A stretch of DNA of 64,000 nt from Alistipes putredinis DSM 17216 (lineage in GTDB: Bacteria; Bacteroidota; Bacteroidia; Bacteroidales; Rikenellaceae): NCBI RefSeq assembly GCF_000154465.1, contig NZ_DS499580.1, positions 415,643 to 479,642 on the forward strand, read 5' to 3'. Shown here one piece after another: positions 19,463 to 28,058 of this stretch. The first letter of the stretch is position 1. Every line of letters begins with the position of its first letter. Both the position numbers and the translations under genes were made by a program. The notes under the pieces are model-generated. The model saw nothing but the letters and a program-made list of their open reading frames with translations. It was not told the origin of the DNA and made no database searches.

Positions 19463-20743
19463 TTAATGGTTGGTATCGGTTTTTCCGGTCAGCGTCCGCA
19501 GGTCGTTGCCCGAAGGGTTTTGGAAAACGCGCAGGTCGAATTCGGGGATGACGGCCAGCACGTGATCGAATACGTCGGCCTGAATGCCTTCGTACGGGAC
19601 CCAGTCCACCGTGTCGGTGAAGAAGTAAAGCTCCATCGGGAGGCCTTGTTCGGTGGGCTGCAGTTGCCGGACGAGTACCATCATGTTTTGATTGACCCGT
19701 TCGTTCTGCCTGAGATAGAGGTTCAGGTAGTTTCGGAAGACTCCGATGTTGGTTTGGTGCAGTCCGTTGATTTTGTCTTCACCGGAGGGGATGTCGTGTT
19801 GCCGGTTATACTCCTCGACCCGCTGCTGGGTCCGGGCGATGTAATCTTTCAGCAGGTCGATGCGCTTGTATCGCTCCAGCATTTCGGGTGTGCAGAAACG
19901 GATGCTGGTCATGTCGATATTGATCGAGCGCTTGACGCGGCGCCCTCCCGAGGAACGCATTCCTTCCCAGTTTTGGAACGAGTCGCTCACCAGCAGGTAG
20001 GGCGGGAGGGTGACGATCGTGTTGTCCCAGTTGCGGACTTTGACCGTGTTGAGCGTGACCTCCTCCACCGTGCCGTCGGCGCCGTACTTGGGCATGCTGA
20101 TCCAGTCGCCGACTTTGAGCATGTTGTTGGCCGACAGTTGGATGCCCGATACGAAACCCAGGATGCTGTCGCGGAAGACCAGCATGAAGATCGCGGCCGA
20201 AGCGCCCAGACCGGTGAGGAACATCGCCGGAGAGCGGTCGAGAAGAATCGAGAAGACGAGGATGACGGCGACCAGGAAGGCGATGACCTGTCCGGTCTGC
20301 ATCAAGCCCTTCAGCGGCTTGCCTTTCCACTCCTCCCGGCGGCCCATCAGTTGAAATATGGCTTCCAGCAGGGAATTGACGAAGCGCAGGACGGCGATGA
20401 CGATCGCTATCTGTACCAGCCGCGTGATCAGGACGACGAGGCCGTTTTGATCGGGAAAGGCGATGGGCAGCATCACCACCACCAGGATCGGGGTGACGAT
20501 GTGGCACAGCCGCCGCAGGACTTTGTCGTCGAAGATGATGTCGTCCCACGTGACTTTGGTCTGCTTGACGACGCGTCGCACGACCTGCAACAACAGCAGG
20601 CGGATCAGGAAGTCCAGCCCTACGCCGATGGCGACGATGATGGCCAGGATGACCCATTGGTCGATGCCGCGGGCGCTGTCCGCAGAGATTCCGATGTAAA
20701 CGAGCAGTTGGTCGATCCAACTCCGGATGGTTTGTTGCAGCAT
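19463..20743 (-). CDS. MscS-family mechanosensitive channel
   Basis: 426 residues. Several N-terminal membrane helices lead to the pore helix and beta domain signature LVFRDSILGFVSGIQLSANNMLKVGDWI, then VEEVTLNTVKVRNWDNTIVTLP. The topology and the long C-terminal domain (FCTPEMLERYKRI) resemble the YbdG subtype, which gates under osmotic down-shock. Start taken at the ATG 20743 (MLQQTIRSW). It heads a leftward operon with the protease. Confidence 0.92.
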   Translation of the reverse strand: MLQQTIRSWIDQLLVYIGISADSARGIDQWVILAIIVAIGVGLDFLIRLLLLQVVRRVVKQTKVTWDDIIFDDKVLRRLCHIVTPILVVVMLPIAFPDQNGLVVLITRLVQIAIVIAVLRFVNSLLEAIFQLMGRREEWKGKPLKGLMQTGQVIAFLVAVILVFSILLDRSPAMFLTGLGASAAIFMLVFRDSILGFVSGIQLSANNMLKVGDWISMPKYGADGTVEEVTLNTVKVRNWDNTIVTLPPYLLVSDSFQNWEGMRSSGGRRVKRSINIDMTSIRFCTPEMLERYKRIDLLKDYIARTQQRVEEYNRQHDIPSGEDKINGLHQTNIGVFRNYLNLYLRQNERVNQNMMVLVRQLQPTEQGLPMELYFFTDTVDWVPYEGIQADVFDHVLAVIPEFDLRVFQNPSGNDLRTLTGKTDTNH

Positions 20744-20908
20744 AAATTCTTCGGTTCCGTTTTTCCAAGACAGGGAAAGGTGAGAGCAATCGTGCGGGAC
20801 TTGCACGCGAAGATTGTCGAACCGCTTCCGATCTTTTGCAAAGATAGTGAAAGTCGAGAAGAAAACGGGAGCTTACTCTCAGTTTTCCGAGGCGTATCCT
20901 ATCTTCTG

Positions 20909-20940
20909 CAAAGATAATGGAAGACAAGCGGTAGGCCAAA
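20909..20940 (-). promoter_or_regulatory. Promoter of the MscS-protease operon
   Basis: On the minus strand, TTTG (plus positions 20937-20940), a 20-nt spacer and TATCTTTG (20909-20916). A second -7-like TATCTTTG lies downstream at 20839-20846 inside a similar ~20-bp context, but without a good -33 box. Confidence 0.65.
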
Positions 20941-21022
20941 CTTAATTTTCAGTTTTCTCATCCTTGCATGGCAGAGTTCACGAGCGTCCTCGGCGCATGC
21001 TTCGAGCGTCGGTTCGTGCAAA

Positions 21023-21067
21023 TTTGATTCAGCCCTCGGTTTTCACTATATTTGTATTTCGAAATAC
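21023..21067 (+). promoter_or_regulatory. Promoter plus perfect palindrome in front of the ArsC/Spx-like gene
   Basis: TTTG 21023-21026, a 20-nt spacer, TATATTTG 21047-21054. A 14-bp perfect palindrome GTATTTCGAAATAC spans 21054-21067, covering the expected transcript start and ending two bases before the ATG. This is a good position for a repressor operator; the binding protein is not identifiable here. Confidence 0.65.
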
Positions 21068-21068
21068 G

Positions 21069-21440
21069 ATGAAAATGAAACCCTTGTTTATTTGCTATCC
21101 CCGTTGCAGCACTTGTCAGAAAGCCCTTAAATGGTTGCAGGAGCGCGGGATCGAAGTCGAAGTGCGCGATATCGTGCAGCAGAATCCCTCCGAAGCGGAG
21201 CTCGAAGAGTGGATCGATCGCAGCGGTCTTGCGGTCAATAGATTTTTCAATACCAGCGGTCTGCGTTACAAGGCGCTCAACCTGAAAGAAAAGGTCCGCA
21301 CGGCTTCACGCGAAGAGCTGATCCGCGTGCTTTCGACCGACGGTATGTTGGTGAAACGGCCTTTGCTGATCGCTTCCGACAAGATTTTGGTCGGATTCCG
21401 CGAGCCGGAGTGGGCCGCAGCCTTGTCGGAAAAAAGATAG
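21069..21440 (+). CDS. ArsC/Spx/YffB-family thioredoxin-fold protein
   Basis: 123 residues of the arsenate-reductase-like family. CYPRCSTCQKALKWL carries a CxxC near the N-terminus (classical ArsC has one Cys there), RFFNTSGLRYK is the family's central motif, and LVKRPLL is the conserved C-terminal Arg motif. It may reduce arsenate or act as a YffB-like redox protein; no ars transporter or arsR gene is nearby, so arsenate resistance should not be assumed. Confidence 0.85.
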   Translation: MKMKPLFICYPRCSTCQKALKWLQERGIEVEVRDIVQQNPSEAELEEWIDRSGLAVNRFFNTSGLRYKALNLKEKVRTASREELIRVLSTDGMLVKRPLLIASDKILVGFREPEWAAALSEKR

Positions 21441-21467
21441 GCGTTTCCGGCTGTACCGAAATAGGAA

Positions 21468-21490
21468 GCGGACGGAAATTTTCCGTCCGC
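21468..21490. terminator. Hairpin between convergent genes
   Basis: A 10-bp stem GCGGACGGAA with TTCCGTCCGC and a 3-nt loop, between the ArsC-like gene and the convergent flavin reductase; a T-rich stretch follows at 21499-21504. Confidence 0.75.
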
Positions 21491-21495
21491 AGGGG

Positions 21496-22101
21496 CTATT
21501 TTTTCATTTTGTCGGGTTGTCGCTCCCGTTTGATTCTCTTTTTGCGGCGGACCGACCAGCCGAAGTAGCCCAGCATACGGCCCAGTGCGAAGTATTCGCC
21601 GTGCGAATAGACGATGGGGCGGGCTTTCTGCAACTCCAGTTTACCCGTTTCGGAGTCGATGTAGCGGCTGTCGGCCTGGATATTCACCACTTCGGCCAGA
21701 AACAGGTCGTGCGATCCTAACGGTAGGATCTGTCGTACGCGGCATTCGATCGACAGGGGAGCTTCGGCTACGACGGGAGCCTTGACGACGGTCGCCGGAA
21801 CCGGAGTAAGTCCCGTTTCCCGAAATTTGTCGTGGTCGCGGCCAGAACGTACGCCGCACCAGTCCGTAGCGCGTGCCAGCTCTTCGGTGGTGAGGTTGAT
21901 GACGAATTCACCCGTGCGGCGGATGATGTCGTAGGAGTGCCGCTCCGGGCGGACCGAGATGTAGCACATCGGGGGATTGGTGCAGACCGTACCCGTCCAG
22001 GCGACGGTCAGCAGGTTATATTCGTCGGGGGTGGCGCCGCAACTGACCAGTACGGCCGGTAGCGGGTAGATCAGCGTTCCCGGTTTCCAGTTTTCTTTCA
22101 T
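21496..22101 (-). CDS. Flavin reductase-like domain protein (FMN-binding split barrel)
   Basis: 201 residues. KPGTLIYPLPAVLVSCG and the segment TVCTNPPMCYISVRPERHS followed by GEFVINL are characteristic of the flavin reductase-like/FMN-binding family that includes HpaC and many Bacteroides proteins. It binds FMN; the physiological electron acceptor is unknown. The C-terminus is very basic (RRKKRIKRERQ). Start at the ATG 22101, giving MKENWKPG. It follows the AlkZ-like gene on the same strand with a 50-bp gap. Confidence 0.87.
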   Translation of the reverse strand: MKENWKPGTLIYPLPAVLVSCGATPDEYNLLTVAWTGTVCTNPPMCYISVRPERHSYDIIRRTGEFVINLTTEELARATDWCGVRSGRDHDKFRETGLTPVPATVVKAPVVAEAPLSIECRVRQILPLGSHDLFLAEVVNIQADSRYIDSETGKLELQKARPIVYSHGEYFALGRMLGYFGWSVRRKKRIKRERQPDKMKK

Positions 22102-22151
22102 TGTTTTCGGAGGAATCTTGCGTGATGTCCCCTGCAAAAGTAATCATTATT

Positions 22152-23228
22152 TCACAAAGCCTCCGGACTGTTTTCCGACTTTGTTCCGCCGATGAACGAA
22201 CGGTACCGTGCGATGGCGGCATCCAGTGCTTTGGGGACGGCATTTACCCATAAGGTCGTTTGTATGGTGACGTTCCCTCGTCCTGCGGTTCGTTTCCAAT
22301 TGCCGACGATCTGTCCGTCGCAAAGGATAACCGGTTGGAAAATTCCGTGGGAGTTGAAGGCTTTGGAGGTGTGCTCTTTTGCAAGGACGCCCGAACGGTC
22401 CTTGTAGCCGATCAGGTATTGGTCGTAGGCGGGCAGCAGATGCGTCGTGTCGCACGGAGCGGCTGCCGCAGCATTGCGGAATACGAAAAATTCCCTGTCG
22501 CCGAAATGTTCGGTCGTGAGTTCTTCGGCGATGCTCGCCACGGCGCGGCGGGCTTCGGTCGCGGTGAGTCCCGACCACCAGGTGAAATCGGCGAGCGTGG
22601 CGGGGGAGTGGCTGCGGAAATAGATTCGGGCCAGCCGGGCCAACGCCTCTTCACGGGAAGGTTCTTCGCCGTGCGGAGCCCGTTCGTCGAGAAGGGCGTA
22701 GGTCGCGGTGCCCTTCTTGTCGGCGCCGCTGCAGACGATGCCGTCCGTTTCGGCCCGCATCAGCAGATGCCGCAGCGCATATTGCGAGAGCGGAATGCCC
22801 CGCTGATTCAGCGCTTCTCCGATTTCCTCTTTCGTCCGGTGTTTGTTCCCTTCCAGCGTCTTTTGCAGCAGGTTCATGTAGCGGTGAATCGATTTGGAGT
22901 CGAGAGCGGCGTCTGTGCCCCGGGCGTAGGAGTCGTTGGCGGCACGGATGCGGTCGGCAGTGAGCGAGAGCATCCAGCGCAGGTCTTTCGAAGAAACGAA
23001 ATGCCACGTCGGACGCAACAGGTGCGTGCGCAGGATGTCGCCCCTGTTCAGGGCGGCTTCGATCTGTGTGGCATCGGTCGATGCGGTGCGGCAGCCGACG
23101 GCCCATTTGGCCATGCGGTAGTCCTGGGCTTGTACGGCTCCCATCCACTCCACGACCTGTTGCGGAGCGTCGAAAGGCGGCTGAACCAATAACTGGTTTT
23201 GCAGTCGTAGTGTGATGAGAGGCAGCAT
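22152..23228 (-). CDS. AlkZ-like winged-helix DNA glycosylase family protein
   Basis: 358 residues of the HTH_42 family. The AQAQD-type catalytic segment is seen in GAVQAQDYRMAKW, and the LLRPTWHFV and LLPAYDQYLIGYKDR segments are conserved landmarks. Characterised members (AlkZ, YcaQ) excise bulky or crosslinked nitrogen-mustard-type lesions. The Q-x-Q arrangement matches the AlkZ rather than the YcaQ (Q-x-D) variant. No biosynthetic cluster is nearby, so it is more likely general repair. A TACCTTTG -7-like box lies upstream on the minus strand. Confidence 0.83.
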   Translation of the reverse strand: MLPLITLRLQNQLLVQPPFDAPQQVVEWMGAVQAQDYRMAKWAVGCRTASTDATQIEAALNRGDILRTHLLRPTWHFVSSKDLRWMLSLTADRIRAANDSYARGTDAALDSKSIHRYMNLLQKTLEGNKHRTKEEIGEALNQRGIPLSQYALRHLLMRAETDGIVCSGADKKGTATYALLDERAPHGEEPSREEALARLARIYFRSHSPATLADFTWWSGLTATEARRAVASIAEELTTEHFGDREFFVFRNAAAAAPCDTTHLLPAYDQYLIGYKDRSGVLAKEHTSKAFNSHGIFQPVILCDGQIVGNWKRTAGRGNVTIQTTLWVNAVPKALDAAIARYRSFIGGTKSENSPEAL

Positions 23229-23603
23229 TGCGATTTCGTTTTATACCTCTCCGGCCGTGGAAAAATCGGAGCGGATTCTATGATTAAAATATATTGATTC
23301 GAATTTTACGCCACAAAGGTACTAAATTGCATTCACGGTGGAGGATGTTCCGTACTTTTCTGTCGAATCGATTGGGATTCAATTATAAAATAGGTATGGG
23401 AATCGGCAGACAGGTTGATCGAAGAAAGGTTTTGACCGAAAACAGATTAAATCGGATATTTTTTGTTCTTTTTGTCGTTATTGTAATTTCAAAACGGGAA
23501 CAAAATTTGTCTTTTACAGAATAATTTTTTAATCTTGTTTTAGAAAGGAAAAATTACTTTATAATATATTTCTCTTATATAGTTAAATTTTAGGCACTAA
23601 AAT
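23229..23603. other. 375-bp AT-rich intergenic region
   Basis: Divergent leader region between the AlkZ-like gene and the BACON lipoprotein gene. A 76-codon open frame (23294-23524) has no recognisable product. The last ~100 bases are very AT-rich, as expected for a promoter, but I cannot place an exact TAnnTTTG box for the rightward gene. Confidence 0.5.
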
Positions 23604-25457
23604 ATGAAAAAAATTTATTTTGGGATATTATGCTGTCTGTTGGGGTTTACGACAAGTTGTAGCGATGACGACAATGCGACTGCATTGTTGCAGATCGATC
23701 CTTCGACCGACCTGGTTTTCGAAGCTGTCGGCGGTACCAGGACGATCGAGGTTAAGACCGACCAGGCTACATGGCAGGTGGAATCGAATCAGACATGGTG
23801 TAAAGTCGAAAAGTCGGACGGCACTCATTTCACGGTGACGGCCGAGGAGAATACGGCTTCGGAACCGAAGCCCCAGGCAGTGGTGACGGTGACGGCCGGT
23901 ACGGCCCAGGTGGTATTGAAGGTCGATCAGAAAGGGACGGCTACCCCCCCCCTGGCAGGAACTACATTTGAAATTACGCTCGGTGAGCCGACTCCGACCG
24001 GAGTGAATATGAAAGTGGTGCCTTCGGACAACGATGCGGTTTACTATTACGACGTTCTTTCCAAGCAGATCCTCGATCAGCACCACTCGGGCGATTTGGC
24101 CGTATATATGAAGAATATGATGGCAGAAGCGGTCAAGAATTACGGCTCGGTCGAAGAGGCTCTCAAAAAGTTGGGATCTCAAGGCGAATCGAACTATGCA
24201 TTCGAGGGGCTGGATCCGAATACCGATTACCTGGCTTTTGCTGCGGGGCTCGATGCTGCGGGCGAAGTGAATACCAAAATCGAGAGTAAGACTTTCAAAA
24301 CCAAGGAGCTGGCTGCGGGAGCTACTTTTGAGGTGAAGTTCACCTGTTATTATAACGGAGCGGACTTTACGATTACTCCGTCCGATCTCGAGTTTCCGTA
24401 TTATTCGGCCATCCGTCCGGCGTTCCGCTACCAAGGACTCGACGACGATGCTTTGCTCCAGACAATCATAGCGGAGGACAGCTTCATGCTCGATTTCATG
24501 GCTGCTCCGGGCGTATATGAATACAAGAACGAAGGAGTTTATCTGCCCGATACCGAATATTGGGTGCTGATCTTCGGTTGGGCAGCCGGTGCTCCGACCA
24601 CTTCGATTCAGAAATTCCCGTTCCGCACGAGCAAACCCAATATCGATCCGGCGGCGTGCCAGTTCACGGTGACCCATTCTGACCTTACTTCGCGCGGAAT
24701 GAATATATCGATCGAGCCTTCGGACGATACGGTACCTTATATGTTCGATCTGATCTCCGAGGCCGATTACGAGCGGTACAAGGCCGATATGAAGGCTTAC
24801 GTGACCGAGTATGTGGGGCAGGACATCGACAATCTCGATAACAACCGGGTGTGCGGCCAGTCGGGTTACAGCTATACGAAGGTGCTCGAACCGGGAACGA
24901 AATATTATGTATGGGTGGCCAGCATCGACGAGTTCGGCAAGCCTCAAGCGGATGTTTATATCTCCGATCCTATTACGACGCTGCCTAAAGCCGTGAGCGA
25001 TGCGACGGTAACGGCGACTATCGACAAATACTTCAACGGCGACGACCTCTATGCACTCGATAACGAGAAGTACGCGGATTGCCGGGGGCAGGCCTATGTC
25101 ATGGTGACTTTTGCGGCCGAGAATGCGAAGGAGTGGTACGGAACGATGGTCGCCGAGGATCCGAACGATCCGACCAGTGCGATTTCCGACGACGAGGTTA
25201 TCGAAACGTTATTGGTCGGCGGTACGTGGTGTCCTACCGGCAAGCTCTACCTGTGCAAATGGGATACGGAGCATACGATTCTGGCCGTAGGTGTCGCTGC
25301 GGACGAGAATCCGGGCGTACTGTTGCGCCAGAGCCATACCTTCACCAAGGCGGGCGCGGCTCCTGTTTCCGAATTCGTGGCACCTGAATCCCAGGGCGTG
25401 CGTACCGGGACAATGAAAATCGCTCCGCATGTGGCTTCAGTCAGGAATTACAAGTAA
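23604..25457 (+). CDS. BACON-domain surface lipoprotein
   Basis: 617 residues. The signal peptide ends in a lipobox (FTTSC, Cys19) followed by acidic SDDDN, the export signal for surface lipoproteins in Bacteroidetes. A BACON domain (~residues 30-110; VGGTRTIEVKTDQATWQV, TWCKVEKSDG) is followed by tandem Fn3-like repeats with ITPSDLEFPY and ISIEPSDDTVPY motifs. BACON domains bind carbohydrate or mucin-type ligands. Nine consecutive C bases at 23944-23952, just after the BACON domain, could slip and frameshift the gene. It is monocistronic with its own terminator. Confidence 0.88.
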   Translation: MKKIYFGILCCLLGFTTSCSDDDNATALLQIDPSTDLVFEAVGGTRTIEVKTDQATWQVESNQTWCKVEKSDGTHFTVTAEENTASEPKPQAVVTVTAGTAQVVLKVDQKGTATPPLAGTTFEITLGEPTPTGVNMKVVPSDNDAVYYYDVLSKQILDQHHSGDLAVYMKNMMAEAVKNYGSVEEALKKLGSQGESNYAFEGLDPNTDYLAFAAGLDAAGEVNTKIESKTFKTKELAAGATFEVKFTCYYNGADFTITPSDLEFPYYSAIRPAFRYQGLDDDALLQTIIAEDSFMLDFMAAPGVYEYKNEGVYLPDTEYWVLIFGWAAGAPTTSIQKFPFRTSKPNIDPAACQFTVTHSDLTSRGMNISIEPSDDTVPYMFDLISEADYERYKADMKAYVTEYVGQDIDNLDNNRVCGQSGYSYTKVLEPGTKYYVWVASIDEFGKPQADVYISDPITTLPKAVSDATVTATIDKYFNGDDLYALDNEKYADCRGQAYVMVTFAAENAKEWYGTMVAEDPNDPTSAISDDEVIETLLVGGTWCPTGKLYLCKWDTEHTILAVGVAADENPGVLLRQSHTFTKAGAAPVSEFVAPESQGVRTGTMKIAPHVASVRNYK

Positions 25458-25515
25458 CAAATGATAAACCGGATGAAATAGTTCCGGTTGGGGTTAATAA
25501 AAGTTAAATGGTGGG

Positions 25516-25546
25516 AAAAGCGGGCACGTGATGTCTCCGCTTTTTC
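25516..25546. terminator. Terminator between convergent lipoprotein and pseudouridine synthase genes
   Basis: AAAAGCGG (25516-25523) pairs with CCGCTTTT (25537-25544); a T-run continues on the plus strand and the mirrored A-run gives a T-run on the minus strand. Confidence 0.75.
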
Positions 25547-25555
25547 TTATTGATA

Positions 25556-27169
25556 TTAGAAATCCGCCGGTTTTTCAATCGCTATCCGATCGCCTGTCGC
25601 CGGATGGCGGAATTCGATCCGTTCGGCATGCAGAAGCAACCGCCGGCCGGCTGTTCCGTACAGTCGGTCGCCCGCGATCGGAGCATTGAGTCCCGATGGA
25701 TGGGCCGCATGGACGCGCAACTGGTGCGTGCGGCCGGTCAGCGGGTAGAAGGCGATGCGGGTGCGGCCGTTCCGGAATTCCAACACTTCGTACTCCGTGA
25801 TCGCCGGCTTTCCGTGCAGGGGATCGACCGCCTGTCGGGGACGGTCGTGGAGGTCCGGTCGCAGGGGTAGTTCGATACGTCCTTTCGGCGGGGTTATCCG
25901 CCCCTCCAGCAGGGCGATGTAGCGTTTTCGGACGGTCCGGTGTTTGAATTGGGCCTGGAGATCCTGGTGCGCTTCTTTGGTCAGGGCGAGCAGCAGTACA
26001 CCCGAGGTGTCCATATCGAGGCGGTGGACGACGAGCGGTCCCGTAGCTGCGGGATAACGCTCCCGAGCCCAGTCGAGGATCGACGGAGCTTCCGATTTTC
26101 CAGGAACGGAGAGCATCCCGGCAGGTTTGAAGACGGCGGCTATCCAGCGGTCTTCGTACAGGAGCTCCGGGGCGGACTGCGGGCAGGCGCGATCGGGTTC
26201 GGGCTCGACGTCGAGTCCCCGAAGCATGTGGGCGAGAATCGGGCCGCATTTACCTCGGCAGGCGGGATAGTAGTGTCCGTGACGGCGGATTTCGCCCTTC
26301 GGCGAGGCTCCCCACCAGAATTCGGCGATCGCCAGCGGTGTAAGCCGGTGTTCGAAAGCGTATTGCAGCAGTTTGGGGGCCGCACACTCCCCTGCACCGG
26401 CCGGGGGTGTACCCTGCGGAGTCGGTGCGAATATTTCCGCCAGATCGCGTATCTCTCCGAGGGCGTTGAGCAGACGGAACTTGCGAAATAGTTTTGCCTG
26501 AAGAGCCGCAGAACGGGCCTTACGCTCGCAGCGCAGGGATTCGATTCGTTCCGCGATGGAGGTTCGTTGCGCGTGAAGCGATGCGAGCCGATTTTTCCAA
26601 CTCTGTTTCAACCGGTGCAGCTCCGCTTTTTCGTATTGGCTTTCCCGGACTAAAGCCGTCTGCGTATTTTCGTCCGGGTGCTCCCTGCGTCGGGCTTCTC
26701 GGGCGGTTTTTGCGATTCGCATCCGGGCTTTTGCGGCTGCGATTTCCCGGGCGACTTCTGTTTCCGTTTCTTCTATGGTTCGGAGAAGTTCCCTGTAGCG
26801 GCCGGCCGTTTCGAGGGTTTCGATTTGCCGGTTCAGGTCCGAAATGGAGGCCTCTTCGGTGCGGAAGAAATCACCGGGCCGCAACATGTCGTAGATGGGC
26901 GGGACAAAGTATTCGTGGCTGTTGCTGCCGGCCAGATTACCTGAAAATGCGGCCAGAAAGCCCACAGTTCCGGCTGGATCCTTCACGACCAGCACCCCGA
27001 ACATTTTACCCGCAGAGAGTTCTTCGGTCCACTCTTTCCGTTCGCACAAGTAGGCTCGCAGCTCCCGGGCCGCTAATTCGCACAGCGGATGCGGGGTGTA
27101 GTGGAATGGGTTGTTGAGCCGCGTCGGAAGCGAGAACGAAGCGATGGAGTGTCGGAAACGATGCAACAT
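25556..27169 (-). CDS. RluA-family pseudouridine synthase with long N-terminal extension
   Basis: 537 residues. The C-terminal ~220 residues are the catalytic domain with HRLDMDTSGVLLLALT (catalytic Asp) and LTGRTHQLRVHAAH. The N-terminal half has an FLAAFSGNLAGSN segment, a long charged coiled coil (~120-230) and a Cys-containing patch. It isomerises uridine in rRNA or tRNA. This long form is common in Bacteroidetes; its exact RNA target is not known to me. Confidence 0.88.
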   Translation of the reverse strand: MLHRFRHSIASFSLPTRLNNPFHYTPHPLCELAARELRAYLCERKEWTEELSAGKMFGVLVVKDPAGTVGFLAAFSGNLAGSNSHEYFVPPIYDMLRPGDFFRTEEASISDLNRQIETLETAGRYRELLRTIEETETEVAREIAAAKARMRIAKTAREARRREHPDENTQTALVRESQYEKAELHRLKQSWKNRLASLHAQRTSIAERIESLRCERKARSAALQAKLFRKFRLLNALGEIRDLAEIFAPTPQGTPPAGAGECAAPKLLQYAFEHRLTPLAIAEFWWGASPKGEIRRHGHYYPACRGKCGPILAHMLRGLDVEPEPDRACPQSAPELLYEDRWIAAVFKPAGMLSVPGKSEAPSILDWARERYPAATGPLVVHRLDMDTSGVLLLALTKEAHQDLQAQFKHRTVRKRYIALLEGRITPPKGRIELPLRPDLHDRPRQAVDPLHGKPAITEYEVLEFRNGRTRIAFYPLTGRTHQLRVHAAHPSGLNAPIAGDRLYGTAGRRLLLHAERIEFRHPATGDRIAIEKPADF

Positions 27170-27259
27170 GGGTACTGTCTGCGGATTCGGGTAGTCGGAC
27201 CGAAAAAATATTTCGGGAAAAATGGCCGGAGTCGTTTGCTGCGACTTCGGAGTAGTTTG

Positions 27260-27661
27260 TTATCGTTCCGTTTCGGAGTCGATCGGCAGGGAGCCGATCG
27301 GTTTTGTGACGATACTATCGACCACGAATTTCGAGAATCCCCGCCAGGGAAGCGCTCCGAAATACTCCTTGTAGTGGAGTTCGATGTTTTTGCCGCCCAG
27401 CAGCATCAGCTTGCGGGCGAGCGCTTCGTTTTCGACGGAAAATTCGAATTCGTAGGATTGGATCGTACCGGCCGTTTTGGACCGTATGCCGGATTGGATC
27501 AGCTTGCCTTCGTAGGTTTTGAAGACGAGCCCTTTATAGACGACATAGTTCAACTCTCCGCTTTTGACGCCCTCGCCGAAGACGAAGAAGAAGCGGATGT
27601 AGAGGAATGCGGTCAGGGCGACGATAAGTAATACGGTGAAGACGATCCAGCGTTTTTTCAT
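27260..27661 (-). CDS. Conserved membrane-anchored protein of unknown function
   Basis: 133 residues starting MKKRWIVF. One N-terminal membrane helix (IVFTVLLIVALTAFLYIRFFFVF) is followed by a soluble beta-rich domain with EGVKSGELNYVVYKGLVFKT, KTYEGKLIQSG and a C-terminal HYKEYF. Related Bacteroidales proteins exist and are sometimes mislabelled 6-phosphogluconate dehydrogenase, which this is not. The start at 27661 removes an unlikely 12-residue leader. Confidence 0.75.
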   Translation of the reverse strand: MKKRWIVFTVLLIVALTAFLYIRFFFVFGEGVKSGELNYVVYKGLVFKTYEGKLIQSGIRSKTAGTIQSYEFEFSVENEALARKLMLLGGKNIELHYKEYFGALPWRGFSKFVVDSIVTKPIGSLPIDSETER

Positions 27662-27845
27662 GCTTGCGGCGATTTGTTCCGATGCAAAAATAATCATTTA
27701 ATCCGATTCCGGTCTTCCCTTCGTATTTTTTCCGGGAACCGGAGCGGAAGGCCGGGAAACGCTTGCGGGGGCGAATCGTCTGTCCGGCGGCATAGTCCGG
27801 GGTGCTATTCCTGCCGACCGTTTTGCAGCAAATACACAATGTTAT

Positions 27846-27873
27846 AAAAAAAGAGTTGCATTGCTGCAACTCT
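27846..27873 (-). terminator. tRNA-type terminator at the left edge of the island
   Basis: Read on the minus strand: a 9-bp perfect stem (AGAGTTGCA / TGCAACTCT), a 4-nt loop and a run of at least six T. It lies 11 bases downstream of the tRNA 3' fragment at 27885-27902, as a native tRNA terminator would. Confidence 0.8.
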
Positions 27874-27884
27874 CTCTCATTCTG

Positions 27885-27902
27885 TGGTGCCACCAGGAAT
27901 CG
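27885..27902 (-). other. tRNA 3'-end remnant, probable island attachment site
   Basis: The minus strand reads CGATTCCTGGTGGCACCA: the last bases of a T-loop, the 3' half of a T-stem, the 3' acceptor strand and an encoded CCA. No tRNA body precedes it; AT-rich island sequence begins directly at 27903. Tyrosine-recombinase elements commonly integrate into tRNA 3' ends and leave such a fragment at one border. The reconstituted tRNA should lie beyond the right end of the inserted DNA, outside this window. Confidence 0.7.
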
Positions 27903-28058
27903 TAATTTATTTCCAAATAGCTGAATATCATTACTTTCTAAAAGCAACTCAACCGTAATCTCCTCCGTTTGCTCCACCAGTGACTTGCGTTGTTCTGCGC
28001 AAGGTTGCGTGAAGGTTTCCAAGGGCAAAGGTAGTGAATTAGTTTGAACTATTGTCAT
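27903..28058 (-). pseudogene. Possible truncated small gene at the island border
   Basis: An ATG at 28058, overlapping the end of rhuM by 20 bases, opens a frame whose first ~52 residues (starting MTIVQTNSLPLPLETFT, with KSLVEQTEEITVELLLE) look like natural protein. The frame then runs into the tRNA remnant and antisense chromosomal DNA to 27534. It could be a gene cut by integration or a gene ending by chance read-through. No family recognised. Confidence 0.3.

Noticed and set aside
18086..20917. A 943-codon plus-strand open frame opposite the MscS and protease genes
   Set aside because: It is the antisense shadow of two well-supported genes in GC-rich DNA and has no recognisable domain.
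27534..28058. A 174-codon gene crossing the island border
   Set aside because: Only the first ~52 codons look natural; the rest runs through the tRNA remnant and antisense to the chromosomal gene at 27260-27661.
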